From Olleya sp. Bg11-27 (lineage in GTDB: Bacteria; Bacteroidota; Bacteroidia; Flavobacteriales; Flavobacteriaceae): a stretch of DNA of 64,000 nucleotides. The notes below the pieces were generated by a model. The model saw only the letters and a program-made list of their open reading frames with translations. It did no database searches and was not told the origin of the DNA. Position numbers and translations under genes: made by a program. The DNA lies in assembly GCF_002831645.1 (NCBI RefSeq), contig NZ_CP025117.1:3053001-3117000 (forward strand), given 5' to 3'. The first letter of the stretch is position 1. Every line of letters starts with the position of its first letter. Shown here in pieces: positions 50,181 to 60,366 of the stretch.

Positions 50181-52226
50181 ATGTACAAACCCCTACTCCT
50201 ACTTATTGTTATCTTTTCTAGTGTTTCTTATGGGCAAACAGACACCATATTCTGTCAACAGTTAGTTGCTGTAAAAAAATTAGTAAAAGAAAACCATTAC
50301 CAGCCTAAAGCCATTAATGATAGCTTATCCAAAGGGGTGTTTGATTTATTTATTACAAGCTTAGACCAAGACAAAGATTACTTTCTTCAAACAGATATTG
50401 CGCAATTTAAAGCGGATCAATTTCAAATAGATGATTATTTATTAAGTGATAATTGCACGTTTGTCGAGCAGTTCAAAGCAGTATTGATTACACGTATTGA
50501 GAATACTAAAACAATTCTGGGACAATTAAACACAACCATTCCCGACTATTCCGGAGGTTTAACATTGCAATATAAACCGTCAAATCAATATATTTACTCC
50601 AAAGATTATAACGCTTTAGCAACCAGTATAGAAAAACTAGTCGGTTATAAAGTTATGACTAGTTTGCTAGACAATAACGACGACATCGCATATATCAAAG
50701 CTAATTTTACAACCTTAGAAGCTAGTACACGTTTAGATGTTATTAAAAATGAATTGTGTTTATTAGAGCAATTTTCTAGCACAAGTGGTGGTTTAGATCG
50801 GTACGTAAAAGATGCTTTTATTAATGCTTTTTTACAATATCATGACCCACACTCGGTATTTTTTAATCCTACAGAAAAACTAATCTACGAAAGTGGTTTA
50901 TCTAGTAACCAGCTGTCCTTTGGTATTACGACAGAAAAAAATAATGAAGGACAAATTATTATAGCCCAAATTACGCCCGGAAGTGCTGCTTTTAAAAATG
51001 GTAATATCGAAACCGAAGATATCATCATTTCATTAACAGCCAATGGGACCACCTTAAAAACCTTGTGTGTGTCCAACGACGCTATTGAAGCTTTTAGTAA
51101 TAAAGAAGACCATAAAACGATATCTTTTTTAATTAAAAAACAAAACGGAACAGAGCAAAATATTACACTGACTAAAACTAAAATTAAAGTCGAAGACAAT
51201 GCTATAAAAGGCTTTTTAATAGGTGAAGACAAGGCTTTAGGCTATATTAAAATCCCTCGATTTTATACTAACGACGAGTCTATAAACGGGCGTGGTGTAA
51301 CCGCCGATTTTGCTAAGGAATTATACAAACTTCAAAAGCAAAACATCCAAGGTTTAATTATCGATTTACGTTTTAATGGTGGTGGCTCTATGGGAGAAGC
51401 GATTGAATTAACAGGAATGTTTATAGATCGTGGCCCAGTTACCGTAATAAAAACAAACCTTAAAGACACCTATACGATTAGGGATGTTAAACGTGGCACC
51501 TATTTTAGTAAACCTGTCATTGTTTTAGTTAACAACTATAGTGCTTCTGCTTCAGAGTTTTTTGCTGCTGCCATGCAAGACTACAATCGGGCATTAATTG
51601 TTGGATCCACAACCCATGGAAAATCTAGTGCACAAAGCATTATTGCTCTAGACGACACAAAAAACATAGGGTATTGCAAAATTACTATGGAAAAATTTTA
51701 CCGAGTGACAGGGCAAAGTCATCAAGCCATTGGTGTTATTCCTGATTTAAAATTACCGTCTGTCTACAATGATTTGGATAGCGGAGAGCAGTTTTATGAC
51801 TATGCTTTACAAAACGATACCGTTACTCCCGAACAAATATTTACCCCCTTCCAAAAGAAGGATTACAGTACACTAATTAGTAAAAACAAACAACGCTTAT
51901 CTGCCAACACTGCATTTACACAGATAGCCGAAAATAATATAAAGCTAAAAGAAAGTATTTTTGCTTTAGGACCGCAATATGCACTAACCTTAGACGAGGT
52001 CAATAAAACTAGAGAACAAAAGAGAGCCTTGTATAATCAAATTTTTCCTAATGACACTGACCAGGTCGTAATCGCAGTGTCTAACACTGCTTCTACTGAA
52101 AAAGCAATCAATTATAACACGGATAATGATTCTTTAAATGCCGGCATTATCAATCAATTATCACAAGATATTTATATTGCAGAAACCTATTCAATTTTAA
52201 AAGACTTAATTAATCTTAAAGATTAG
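50181..52226 (+). CDS. S41 family C-terminal-processing (tail-specific) protease
   Basis: A 681-aa exported protease (signal LLLLIVIFSSVSYGQ). An N-terminal helical domain (~25-230) contains the family's DPHSVFFNP; a PDZ domain spans ~245-330; the S41 core shows GYIKIPRFY, GLIIDLRFNGGGSMGEAIELTGMF, the nucleophile Ser in NNYSASASEFFAAAMQDY and the general-base Lys in GSTTHGKSSAQ. It should cut periplasmic proteins at hydrophobic C-termini, like Prc. A C-terminal helical region follows. Gene starts 17 bp after the pterin dehydratase stop. Confidence 0.92.
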   Translation: MYKPLLLLIVIFSSVSYGQTDTIFCQQLVAVKKLVKENHYQPKAINDSLSKGVFDLFITSLDQDKDYFLQTDIAQFKADQFQIDDYLLSDNCTFVEQFKAVLITRIENTKTILGQLNTTIPDYSGGLTLQYKPSNQYIYSKDYNALATSIEKLVGYKVMTSLLDNNDDIAYIKANFTTLEASTRLDVIKNELCLLEQFSSTSGGLDRYVKDAFINAFLQYHDPHSVFFNPTEKLIYESGLSSNQLSFGITTEKNNEGQIIIAQITPGSAAFKNGNIETEDIIISLTANGTTLKTLCVSNDAIEAFSNKEDHKTISFLIKKQNGTEQNITLTKTKIKVEDNAIKGFLIGEDKALGYIKIPRFYTNDESINGRGVTADFAKELYKLQKQNIQGLIIDLRFNGGGSMGEAIELTGMFIDRGPVTVIKTNLKDTYTIRDVKRGTYFSKPVIVLVNNYSASASEFFAAAMQDYNRALIVGSTTHGKSSAQSIIALDDTKNIGYCKITMEKFYRVTGQSHQAIGVIPDLKLPSVYNDLDSGEQFYDYALQNDTVTPEQIFTPFQKKDYSTLISKNKQRLSANTAFTQIAENNIKLKESIFALGPQYALTLDEVNKTREQKRALYNQIFPNDTDQVVIAVSNTASTEKAINYNTDNDSLNAGIINQLSQDIYIAETYSILKDLINLKD

Positions 52227-52364
52227 TTACAAAAGCTAATTATTTGGGCAGACATATGTCCAAGAGTAACTTAAAAGTAAAAGATTTTTTTAAATTTGTA
52301 ATTATTAAAATTATTTTTAACTAGTTAGTTTTCGCTATAGCGGAAATATAAAAACATATATAAC

Positions 52365-53084
52365 ATGGGAAGAGCTTTCGAATTTAGAAAAGCACGTAAG
52401 ATGAAACGTTGGTCGGCAATGAGTAAAGCCTTTACACGTATTGGAAAAGATATTGTAATGGCAGTTAAAGAAGGCGGACCGGATCCAGGCAGTAACTCAC
52501 GTTTACGTGCTGTCATCCAAAATGCCAAAGCAGTCAACATGCCAAAAGATAATGTAGAGCGTGCAATTAAAAAAGCAAGTGATAAAAGTCTTGGGGATTA
52601 TAAAGAAGTTGTTTTTGAAGGTTATGCCCCACATGGTATTGCAATATTAGTAGAAACTGCAACAGACAACAATACCCGTACTGTAGCTAACGTCCGTAGT
52701 TATTTTAATAAATGTGATGGTAGTTTAGGGACTTCAGGGTCTGTTGTATTTATGTTTGACCACACCTGTAACTTTAGACTTAATGCAGAAGGATTAGATC
52801 CAGAAGAATTAGAATTAGAGTTTATTGACTTTGGTGCAGAGGAAGTTTTTGCTGATGATGATGGAATTTTAATTTATGCGCCTTTTGAAAGCTTTGGAGC
52901 AATCCAAGCAGAATTGGAAAGTCGTGACATTGAGATTTTATCTTCAGGGTTTGAACGTATCCCTCAAGTCACAAAAGCAGTTACACCAGAAGAAGCTGTA
53001 GATATCGAAAAATTATTAGAGAAATTAGAAGAAGATGATGATGTACAAAATGTATATCATACCATGGAAGAAACTGCGGAATAA
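52365..53084 (+). CDS. YebC/PmpR family translation/transcription regulator
   Basis: A 239-aa YebC-family protein. The N-terminal GRAFEFRKARKMKRWSAMSKAFTRIGKDI and the conserved GGPDPGSNSRLRAVIQNAKAVNMPKDNVERAIKKA lie in the first 75 residues, followed by YAPHGIAILVETATDNNTRT and an acidic C-terminus. YebC proteins were long called regulators; recent work shows YebC-type proteins ease ribosome stalling at proline-rich stretches. Single-gene unit ending at a terminator. Confidence 0.93.
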   Translation: MGRAFEFRKARKMKRWSAMSKAFTRIGKDIVMAVKEGGPDPGSNSRLRAVIQNAKAVNMPKDNVERAIKKASDKSLGDYKEVVFEGYAPHGIAILVETATDNNTRTVANVRSYFNKCDGSLGTSGSVVFMFDHTCNFRLNAEGLDPEELELEFIDFGAEEVFADDDGILIYAPFESFGAIQAELESRDIEILSSGFERIPQVTKAVTPEEAVDIEKLLEKLEEDDDVQNVYHTMEETAE

Positions 53085-53108
53085 TCGTATTTTCAAATTC
53101 TTATCTAT

Positions 53109-53137
53109 AAAAAAAGCGACCAACAGGTCGCTTTTTT
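53109..53137. terminator. Bidirectional terminator between yebC and bcp
   Basis: AAAAAAGCGACC/GGTCGCTTTTTT around an AACA loop, between convergent genes. Confidence 0.87.
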
Positions 53138-53155
53138 ATACACTTATATTTGGTG

Positions 53156-53611
53156 TTACAGCTCTAAAATTTGTGCTGCGTGGTCTTTTGTTTTTACTTT
53201 ATCAATAACATGCGCGACTACCCCGTCTTCATCTACCAAAAAGGTTTTTCTATGAATACCATCATATTCCTTACCCATAAACTTTTTTAAACCCCAAACA
53301 CCAAAAGCATTAATAACCTCTTTATCCTCGTCTGCTAAAAGCGGAAACGGGAAACTGTATTTGTTTTTAAAATTGGTTTGCCTTTTTTCAGAATCAGCAC
53401 TAACTCCCAAAATCTCATACCCTTTATCTTGTAGTGCTTTATAATTATCTGTTAAGTTACAAGCTTCGGCAGTACAACCAGGCGTACTTGCTTTAGGATA
53501 AAAGAAAACAACTAGCTTTTTGCCTTTATAATCTGATAATGATACTGGTTGTCCGTCTTGATCATTTACTGTAAAATTTGGTACTTTATCGCCTTGTTTT
53601 AATGTATTCAT
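53156..53611 (-). CDS. bcp: Thioredoxin-dependent thiol peroxidase (Bcp/PrxQ)
   Basis: A 151-aa peroxiredoxin. The peroxidatic motif YPKASTPGCTAEAC places the peroxidatic Cys about residue 45 and a resolving Cys five residues later, the atypical 2-Cys arrangement of PrxQ/Bcp. The FPFPLLADEDKEV and HRKTFLVDEDGVV blocks are usual. It reduces hydrogen peroxide and organic hydroperoxides using thioredoxin. It is divergent from nth with a 35-bp gap holding a -7-like element. Confidence 0.93.
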   Translation of the reverse strand: MNTLKQGDKVPNFTVNDQDGQPVSLSDYKGKKLVVFFYPKASTPGCTAEACNLTDNYKALQDKGYEILGVSADSEKRQTNFKNKYSFPFPLLADEDKEVINAFGVWGLKKFMGKEYDGIHRKTFLVDEDGVVAHVIDKVKTKDHAAQILEL

Positions 53612-53632
53612 AGTTGTAATTTTGGTTTAATT

Positions 53633-53640
53633 CAAAAATA
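53633..53640 (-). promoter_or_regulatory. Candidate promoter -7 element of bcp
   Basis: TATTTTTG on the minus strand fits TAnnTTTG, 22 bp before the bcp ATG; it lies only 6 bp before the divergent nth start, so its -33 would fall in the nth gene. Confidence 0.4.
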
Positions 53641-53646
53641 CGACTA

Positions 53647-54294
53647 ATGACTAAGCAAGAAAAGGTAGATTTTGTTATAAATACGTTAAATAAACTCTAT
53701 CCAGAAATACCTATTCCGTTAGATCATAAAGATCCCTACACCCTATTAGTTGCTGTGCTACTCTCTGCACAATGTACAGATGTCAGAGTCAATCAAATTA
53801 CGCCCTTATTGTTTGCCAAAGCAGATAATCCGTATGATATGATTAAAATGAGTGTCGAAGAGATCAAGGCCATTATAAGACCGTGTGGTTTGTCTCCAAT
53901 GAAAAGTAAAGGAATATATGGCTTGTCTAAAATGTTAGTCGAAGATTATGATGGTATTGTCCCACAATCTTTTGAAGCCTTAGAAACATTTCCTGCGGTT
54001 GGACATAAAACGGCTAGCGTTGTCATGAGCCAAGCGTTTGGTGTGCCTGCTTTTCCGGTGGACACACATATACACCGATTGATGTACCGTTGGAATTTAA
54101 CTAATGGTAAAAATGTGCAACAAACCGAAAAAGATGCTAAACGGTTATTCCCTAAAGACACATGGAATGATCTACACCTACAAATTATATGGTATGGTCG
54201 CGAGTATTCTCCTGCCAGAGGTTGGGATTTAGAAAAGGATATTATTACAAAAACTATTGGGCGCGCCACAGTTTTAAAAGAATATTACAAATAG
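53647..54294 (+). CDS. nth: Endonuclease III (DNA glycosylase/AP lyase) lacking the [4Fe-4S] cluster motif
   Basis: A 215-aa HhH-GPD glycosylase that removes oxidised pyrimidines. The helix-hairpin-helix FPAVGHKTASVV holds the catalytic Lys121, and FPVDTHIHRLMYRW the catalytic Asp139; LLSAQCTD is the substrate-pocket motif. The C-terminal loop that binds the iron-sulfur cluster (Cys-x6-Cys-x2-Cys-x5-Cys in E. coli) is replaced by REYSPARGWDLEKDIITKTIG, with no Cys at all; only Cys43 and Cys80 exist in the protein. The fold is otherwise normal, so the enzyme is probably active without the cluster. Confidence 0.93.
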   Translation: MTKQEKVDFVINTLNKLYPEIPIPLDHKDPYTLLVAVLLSAQCTDVRVNQITPLLFAKADNPYDMIKMSVEEIKAIIRPCGLSPMKSKGIYGLSKMLVEDYDGIVPQSFEALETFPAVGHKTASVVMSQAFGVPAFPVDTHIHRLMYRWNLTNGKNVQQTEKDAKRLFPKDTWNDLHLQIIWYGREYSPARGWDLEKDIITKTIGRATVLKEYYK

Positions 54295-54532
54295 AATTGG
54301 TCGTTAATTAGTTGGTCGTTGATGGTTTTTGGCTAGTAATTAACGCTTCATTTTAATAAAAGACGCTTGATTATGACTTTTGTAAAAAGGGAAGCGTTTG
54401 ACCTAAACTGCGAAATCGTTTTAAGACATAACTATTATCATTTTTAAAATCGTTTCATTCCCTTTAGTAAACCATCCGAGTTGTTCTTAAAAAACACACC
54501 TCCCTTTAACTCTAAGAAAGTGCTTAAAAACA

Positions 54533-54564
54533 AAAACGTCCTGATCATTTGATCAGGACGTTTT
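54533..54564. terminator. Intrinsic terminator downstream of the 51-aa peptide gene
   Basis: AAAACGTCCTGATCA/TGATCAGGACGTTTT is perfect over 15 bp with a 2-bp loop; it lies between nth (+) and the small minus-strand gene. Confidence 0.82.
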
Positions 54565-54569
54565 CAAAA

Positions 54570-54725
54570 TTAGTTTTGAAGTGCTTCAAACTTCAAATTT
54601 TTATAACTTATAACACTTAAAGCCTTTGAATAATTTAAAATAAAACTTATCGTTTGTTCTTTAGGTTTCATTTTAAAGTCTTGTTTTTGGGGGGTATTCG
54701 ATTGTTCAGAGTAAATTTTCGCCAT
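54570..54725 (-). CDS. Conserved small flavobacterial protein (51 aa)
   Basis: A 51-aa peptide starting MAKIYSEQSNTPQKQDF and continuing MKPKEQTISFILNYSKALSVISYKN. I recognise the KPKxxTIxFxLNxSKAL pattern as a short conserved protein of flavobacteria, often near the ECF sigma gene, with no known role. The start at 54725 is chosen over an in-frame ATG 12 codons upstream because the conserved part begins there. It is 56 bp downstream of the sigma factor gene and ends at a strong terminator, so it may share its transcript. Confidence 0.7.
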   Translation of the reverse strand: MAKIYSEQSNTPQKQDFKMKPKEQTISFILNYSKALSVISYKNLKFEALQN

Positions 54726-54781
54726 GTATATATGTTTAAGGTATACACAGATAACGAGCAAACTTTTACTTTATTGTCTTT

Positions 54782-55372
54782 TTAGTTTGTTAAAACAATA
54801 TTGTGCTTTTCGATAACCTTTCTCATATTAATTAATGCATAACGCATACGCCCTAAAGCTGTATTAATACTTACCCCTGTACGTTCTGAGATTTCTTTAA
54901 AACTCATATCGTTATACATACGCATGACCAAAACCTCTTTCTGATCTCCAGGCAATTCTTCAATTAACCGTCTAACATCTGCCTCTACCTGCGCTTTAAC
55001 CATCGATTTCTCTGCATTTAAAGCACTATCACTAATTACAGAAAAAATATCAAATTCGCCTGAATTATCAAATTTTGGCATTCTTTTATTTTTTCTAAAA
55101 TGATCAATAACTAAATTATGAGAAATACGCATCACCCAAGGTAAAAACTTACCTTCTTCATTATATTTACCGCGTTTTAAAGTACGTATCACCTTGATAA
55201 AAGTATCCTGAAAAATATCTTCAGCAATATCTCTATCGTAAACTTTAGAATAAATGAAACTGTATATACGTTGTTTGTGTCTAGTAATCAATACCTCTAA
55301 AGCAGATTCCTCTCCTTTAATGTAGTTACTAACAAGAATAGCATCTGTGATTGTTACTTTTTGCATAATCAT
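54782..55372 (-). CDS. RNA polymerase ECF-type sigma factor
   Basis: A 196-aa sigma-70 family protein. Region 2 is visible at ~25-95 (LITRHKQRIYSFIYSKVYDRDIAEDIFQDTFIKV... WVMRISHNLVIDHFRK), and region 4 at ~135-190 with the HTH MSFKEISERTGVSINTALGRMRYALINMRK. It lacks regions 1 and 3, as in ECF factors; the sequence type is the common flavobacterial housekeeping-like ECF. No anti-sigma gene adjoins it. A second Met two codons in (55366) is an equally possible start. Confidence 0.92.
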   Translation of the reverse strand: MIMQKVTITDAILVSNYIKGEESALEVLITRHKQRIYSFIYSKVYDRDIAEDIFQDTFIKVIRTLKRGKYNEEGKFLPWVMRISHNLVIDHFRKNKRMPKFDNSGEFDIFSVISDSALNAEKSMVKAQVEADVRRLIEELPGDQKEVLVMRMYNDMSFKEISERTGVSINTALGRMRYALINMRKVIEKHNIVLTN

Positions 55373-55474
55373 TACTTTTTGGGCGCCAAAAAAAGGTTTC
55401 AGCTTGGGGTTTATAAAATAAAAAGTAATGTTGTGCTATAGGCTATAAAGTTTTGTTAACATATTGTTAGGATT

Positions 55475-55482
55475 CAAATATA
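55475..55482 (-). promoter_or_regulatory. Candidate promoter -7 element of the sigma factor gene
   Basis: TATATTTG on the minus strand matches TAnnTTTG about 100 bp before the sigma ATG, leaving a long 5' leader. Confidence 0.42.
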
Positions 55483-55571
55483 ACAACAATCATTCCGAAA
55501 AAACAAAATAAAACTAAACTTTTAACATTTTATTGCACAATAAAGGTATTTAAAAGGTGCCTAACTTGTGT

Positions 55572-55579
55572 TATCTTTG
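55572..55579 (+). promoter_or_regulatory. Candidate promoter of uvrA
   Basis: TATCTTTG (-7) with TTTA (55549-55552) spaced by 19 bp fits the Bacteroidetes -33/-7 promoter. It lies 16 bp before the ATG at 55596 and within the longer frame that starts at 55557, which argues for the later start. Confidence 0.6.
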
Positions 55580-55595
55580 TGTTTTAGATGTAAAA

Positions 55596-58385
55596 ATGAC
55601 TATGACTACACCGCTTTCTGAAGTAAATCCAAAAGAAAATATTATTATCAAAGGTGCAAAATTGCACAATCTTAAAAATATAGATGTCGTTATTCCACGA
55701 CGTAAACTGGTAGTTATTACTGGATTATCAGGTTCTGGAAAATCTAGTCTTGCTTTTGATACGCTATATGCAGAAGGACAACGTCGTTACGTAGAAAGTT
55801 TAAGTAGTTATGCCAGACAGTTTTTAGGACGTCTTAATAAGCCTAAAGTAGATTATATAAAGGGTATTGCACCTGCTATTGCTATCGAGCAAAAAGTAAA
55901 TAGTACCAATCCTAGATCTACTGTGGGTACAACGACAGAGATTTATGATTATCTAAAACTACTATTTGCTAGAGTTGGACGTACCTACTCTCCTATTTCT
56001 GGTCAAGAAGTTAAAAAAGATACGGTTACAGACGTTACAAAATACATCCAAAGTTTAGCTTTAAACGAAAAACTGTTATTGTTAGCCCCTTTAATTTTAG
56101 AAGAAGGTCGTGCGCTGCAAGACAAACTAAGTGCTTTAAATGCGCAAGGTTACGCTAGGATAAAAGTAAAAGATAAAGTCATCAGAATTGACGACGCTAA
56201 AGATATAACGTCTACGGACGACCTATACTTAGTAGTTGATAGAATTGTTACTAAGGACGATGAGGATTTTTACAACCGATTAGCTGATGCGATCCAAACA
56301 GCGTTTTTTGAGGGGAAAGGTAATTGTTACATCCAAACCTTAGCAGATAATACCATCCGCCATTTTAGTAATAAATTTGAATTGGATAACCTCCAATTTT
56401 TAGAGCCCAATGTCCATTTATTTAGTTTTAACAACCCTTATGGTGCCTGTCCAAAATGTGAAGGTTATGGAGATGTTATTGGTATTGATGATGATTTAGT
56501 AGTCCCAAATACCGCTTTATCAGTTTACGAAAACGCCATATTCCCTTGGCGTGGTGATAGTATGAGTTGGTATAAAGACCAATTGGTTAATAACTCGCAT
56601 AAGTTTGATTTCCCGATACACAAACCTTACTTTCAATTAAGTGAAGCTCATAAAAATTTAATTTGGGAAGGTAATGAGTATTTTGAAGGCTTAAATAGCT
56701 TTTTTGCCGAACTAGAAAGCAAAGCGTATAAGATTCAGAATCGCGTGATGTTATCTCGTTACCGAGGTAAAACCTTATGTAAAGTCTGTCATGGTAAACG
56801 TTTGAGACCAGAAACCAATTACATTAAAGTTGGTAATGCAACGTTAACTGATTTAGTAGAATTACCGTTAAATAAACTAGCGACTTTCTTTGATAAAATT
56901 GAGTTGAACGACTACGACGCTAAAATTGCAGAACGTTTATTAATCGAAATTAAAAATAGATTAAGCTTTTTGCATAATGTAGGATTAGACTATTTAACAA
57001 TCAACAGAAAATCAAACACCTTATCTGGTGGAGAGAGTCAACGTATTAATTTAGCAACCTCTTTAGGGAGTAGTTTGGTAGGATCCATGTACATTTTGGA
57101 CGAACCTAGTATTGGTTTACATCCAAAGGACTCAGAACGTTTAATACAAGTTTTAAAACAACTTCGGGATTTAGGAAACACTGTTATTGTGGTAGAACAT
57201 GATGAGGATATCATGAAAGAAGCCGATCAGATAATAGATATTGGTCCAGAAGCTGGTACTTTAGGAGGAGAAGTTGTTGCTGTCGGTACCTATGCGGATA
57301 TATTAAAATCAAATTCGTTAACCGCTCAATATTTAAATGAAACATTAAAAATTGAAGTCCCTAAAACGCGCCGTACCAGTAAATATAGTATTGATGTTAT
57401 TGGCGCAAGAGAAAATAATTTAAAAAATATAGATGTTTCTTTTCCTTTAGAGATGCTTACTGTAATTACGGGAGTTTCTGGTAGTGGAAAAAGTACGTTG
57501 GTTAAAAAAATATTATTTCCTGCCATACAAAAGCATCTAACTGGCTTTAGTGATAAAGCGGGTCAATTTACAGAGATAAAAGGAAACTATAGTATTGTAA
57601 AAAATATCGAATTTATAGACCAGAATCCTATAGGACGTTCTTCTAGATCAAACCCTGTGACTTACGTTAAAGCCTACGATGATATCAGAGCGTTATATGC
57701 TAAGCAAAAACTGAGTACTATCCGCAATTACGCTGCAAAACACTTTAGTTTTAATGTAGATGGTGGACGCTGCGAAACCTGTAAAGGTGAAGGAGAAGTA
57801 ACTATCGAAATGCAATTTATGGCAGATGTCCATTTAGAATGTGAAACCTGCAAAGGCAAGCGTTTTAAAAAGGAAGTCTTAGAAGTTACTTTTGCTGATA
57901 AAAATATCGATGATATTTTAAATCTAACCATTGATGATGCTATTGCCTTTTTTGATAAAAATGGTGCTGTAAAAATTAAAAACAAACTACAACCGCTACA
58001 AGACGTTGGTTTAGGTTATGTGGCGTTAGGACAAAGCAGTTCTACCCTTTCTGGTGGAGAAGCACAACGTATAAAATTAGCAACCTTTTTAGGAAAAGGA
58101 AATACAAAGGATAAAACCTTATTTATTTTTGACGAACCGACTACTGGACTTCACTTTCATGATATTCAGAAATTACTAAAATCATTTTACGCATTAATTG
58201 CTAAAGGACATTCCATAATTGTTGTGGAGCATAATTTAGAACTTATAAAATGTGCCGATCATATCATAGACTTAGGACCTGAAGGTGGCGAAAATGGTGG
58301 AAAACTAGTTGCTTTTGGCACACCGGAAGACGTTGTAAAGGTAAAAGCAAGTGTGACTGCACAGTATTTGAAGGATAAATTATAA
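55596..58385 (+). CDS. uvrA: Excinuclease ABC subunit A
   Basis: A 929-aa UvrA, the damage-sensing ATPase of nucleotide excision repair. Two ABC ATPase units are visible: Walker [13 protein letters not shown] near residue 40 and [12 protein letters not shown] near 630; signature motifs LSGGESQR and LSGGEAQR; Walker [13 protein letters not shown] and [12 protein letters not shown]. Two zinc modules are marked by [16 protein letters not shown] and [20 protein letters not shown] 55596 ([10 protein letters not shown]) is chosen, since an upstream in-frame ATG at 55557 precedes the likely promoter -7. Length is normal. Confidence 0.95.
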   Translation: MTMTTPLSEVNPKENIIIKGAKLHNLKNIDVVIPRRKLVVITGLSGSGKSSLAFDTLYAEGQRRYVESLSSYARQFLGRLNKPKVDYIKGIAPAIAIEQKVNSTNPRSTVGTTTEIYDYLKLLFARVGRTYSPISGQEVKKDTVTDVTKYIQSLALNEKLLLLAPLILEEGRALQDKLSALNAQGYARIKVKDKVIRIDDAKDITSTDDLYLVVDRIVTKDDEDFYNRLADAIQTAFFEGKGNCYIQTLADNTIRHFSNKFELDNLQFLEPNVHLFSFNNPYGACPKCEGYGDVIGIDDDLVVPNTALSVYENAIFPWRGDSMSWYKDQLVNNSHKFDFPIHKPYFQLSEAHKNLIWEGNEYFEGLNSFFAELESKAYKIQNRVMLSRYRGKTLCKVCHGKRLRPETNYIKVGNATLTDLVELPLNKLATFFDKIELNDYDAKIAERLLIEIKNRLSFLHNVGLDYLTINRKSNTLSGGESQRINLATSLGSSLVGSMYILDEPSIGLHPKDSERLIQVLKQLRDLGNTVIVVEHDEDIMKEADQIIDIGPEAGTLGGEVVAVGTYADILKSNSLTAQYLNETLKIEVPKTRRTSKYSIDVIGARENNLKNIDVSFPLEMLTVITGVSGSGKSTLVKKILFPAIQKHLTGFSDKAGQFTEIKGNYSIVKNIEFIDQNPIGRSSRSNPVTYVKAYDDIRALYAKQKLSTIRNYAAKHFSFNVDGGRCETCKGEGEVTIEMQFMADVHLECETCKGKRFKKEVLEVTFADKNIDDILNLTIDDAIAFFDKNGAVKIKNKLQPLQDVGLGYVALGQSSSTLSGGEAQRIKLATFLGKGNTKDKTLFIFDEPTTGLHFHDIQKLLKSFYALIAKGHSIIVVEHNLELIKCADHIIDLGPEGGENGGKLVAFGTPEDVVKVKASVTAQYLKDKL

Positions 58386-58401
58386 CAAGTAACAACCTCC
58401 A

Positions 58402-58974
58402 ATGGGTGATTTAGAAACGATCAAAAAAACGGTATCTACCAAACCTGAAGTAAGCGGAGGTGCTAATTTTGAAACACACGTTTTGTCTCAGACTAGATAT
58501 GGGTTTAAATTTAAACCATCTCTCGGTTATGCGTTATTTACGCTACTATTTGTTGGTGTGGCTTATGCTTTTTTGTACGCAGGTATTGTTTCGTATTTAG
58601 AGACTCAAAATTTCGAGTTTTTATTTAGTCTTGTAACATTAGTAGGAGCTGTGTTTTTTATTGCAGGTCACTATTTATTGATTTCTTATTTTTCGCCCAT
58701 TGTTTTTAATAAACATTCCAATCGTTTTTATCGCGGGTTTAATAAGCAAAACCCAAAAAAAAGCACTGCATTATCAAACATTGTCGCTTTACAGATTATT
58801 GGCGAAACCATATCTGGTGAGAATGGTAATTACAAAAGCTTTGAACTTAATTTAGTACTAAAAGACGCATCACGAATTAATGTGGTGGATCATGGCAAAC
58901 TAAAAACTATTATTATTGATGCTGAAGTGTTAAGTCAATATTTTAACCTTCCTATTTGGCATGCCCAGTCTTAG
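58402..58974 (+). CDS. Two-helix membrane protein of unknown function
   Basis: A 190-aa protein with two membrane helices (ALFTLLFVGVAYAFLYAGIV, about 52-71; FLFSLVTLVGAVFFIAGHYLLI, about 81-102) between an N-terminal cytosolic part and a C-terminal soluble domain with FNKHSNRFYRGFNKQNP and LKDASRINVVDHG, the pattern of a PH-like/YcxB-type domain. It starts 17 bp after uvrA and is probably co-transcribed. Function unknown. Confidence 0.68.
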   Translation: MGDLETIKKTVSTKPEVSGGANFETHVLSQTRYGFKFKPSLGYALFTLLFVGVAYAFLYAGIVSYLETQNFEFLFSLVTLVGAVFFIAGHYLLISYFSPIVFNKHSNRFYRGFNKQNPKKSTALSNIVALQIIGETISGENGNYKSFELNLVLKDASRINVVDHGKLKTIIIDAEVLSQYFNLPIWHAQS

Positions 58975-59111
58975 GATTTCCGTTTAAAAGCACCGCTTCC
59001 CATTCTAAAAAATAGTTTCATTAAATCAAAATACACTTATTTATCAAGTGGTTTAATTTCGGTTTAACCGAAAAAATAATAGGTAGACTACTTCCCTATC
59101 TATATTCTATT

Positions 59112-60161
59112 TTAATAAAACAAAAACGAAACAAACGCTAGAACCACAAAAGCAATGGGAACCAATATTGCCAAAAACACAAAGGATATAATGCTACTTT
59201 TTAAAAGACTGTATCGCCAACGCTGATTATAAAAACGCTTAGTTGATATTACAAAATATAAAAAGATGGATAATGTTATTAATAAACTTATCCAATTAGG
59301 GACATCCATAATAAGATTAGCAATTAACAAAATACTAAAGACCATAAAAATAAAGGCGAAAAAGTAAAATGCAAATACTAAGTGATACGCATAGCGTCCT
59401 TTTTTCCAATAAAATAGTTTTAGGAATAAAGCAAAAAGCGGTAATAAAATAAACAAAGCAATTGGTGTCGCATTAATCATAGAAACCCATATCGATCCCG
59501 CTTTTCTGTCTTGATGAAATTTTAAAATTTGAGGATATAACATCTTATCAAACCAACCAGGATTATCTGTCATCCCCATAGCCTTATACATAACGGATTT
59601 TGAAGCACCATTGGCGATTAATGAATCCAGTTTTTTACTATCATACCCAAACGAAATCGTATGATCGGCACCTATATCTTTCTGACCAACAATAGAATCA
59701 ATGTCCTTAGCCGTCATCCCAGACAAATACTTGTTTTCATTTAGCGTCGTCCTGATTTTTTTTCTTTTAACCGAATCGATTTGTATCGCTTCAACCTCAT
59801 TTAATATTTTAGTTGATTCTGTTTTAAAGCCATCATTCAACTCTTGCTCTACTCTATTCATCTGAAAAGAGAACAAAAAGAAAAACACAAATGTGATAAA
59901 CAAATATAACTGCGCAGGATGTAAATAAGACAAGCGTTTACCACCAATAAATTGATTTGATAAAAAACCAGGCTTAGTCATTAAAGGGATAAAACTCTTG
60001 AAAAATTTAGAATCCCAAAGCAGATAATTATTTAAAGTATTGTTAAACAGAATCCCCAGTGTTAACTCCTCTTTATCCCTCATTCCGCAATGCGGACAAA
60101 AATCAAATCCAGATTTAAAATTACTTTCGCAATTTTTGCACGTGTTATACTTTAAAGACAT
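59112..60161 (-). CDS. DUF3667 domain membrane protein
   Basis: A 349-aa protein with an N-terminal zinc ribbon (CKNCESNFKSGFDFCPHCG, residues 8-26), the DUF3667 core (DSKFFKSFIPLMTKPGFLSNQFIGGKRLSYLHPAQLYLFITFVFFFLF), a ~130-residue soluble insert, and a C-terminal block of four membrane helices. This domain is common in Bacteroidota and has no known function; the ribbon and the membrane helices suggest a role in membrane protein assembly or sensing. Transcribed alone. Confidence 0.85.
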   Translation of the reverse strand: MSLKYNTCKNCESNFKSGFDFCPHCGMRDKEELTLGILFNNTLNNYLLWDSKFFKSFIPLMTKPGFLSNQFIGGKRLSYLHPAQLYLFITFVFFFLFSFQMNRVEQELNDGFKTESTKILNEVEAIQIDSVKRKKIRTTLNENKYLSGMTAKDIDSIVGQKDIGADHTISFGYDSKKLDSLIANGASKSVMYKAMGMTDNPGWFDKMLYPQILKFHQDRKAGSIWVSMINATPIALFILLPLFALFLKLFYWKKGRYAYHLVFAFYFFAFIFMVFSILLIANLIMDVPNWISLLITLSIFLYFVISTKRFYNQRWRYSLLKSSIISFVFLAILVPIAFVVLAFVSFLFY

Positions 60162-60366
60162 TGGTGGTTGGTTTTTACAACAGTAAATATAGTATTCTTT
60201 TTAATACTTTACGATTCAGTTCTAGATTAAAACCATTTACTAAAACCGTTTCTAACAGTAGTAAAAACAACACTTAACAAGTTTGGCACAGCTATTGAAA
60301 CTATCTTATCAATACAGCGAATGCCGAAACGCTAAAATAGTAGGCAAAATCTAAATCCTTAATACT

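Noticed and set aside
54295-54532. Gene or repeat between nth and the small peptide gene
   Set aside because: Only two short TTGGTCGTT direct repeats and no credible frame are seen.
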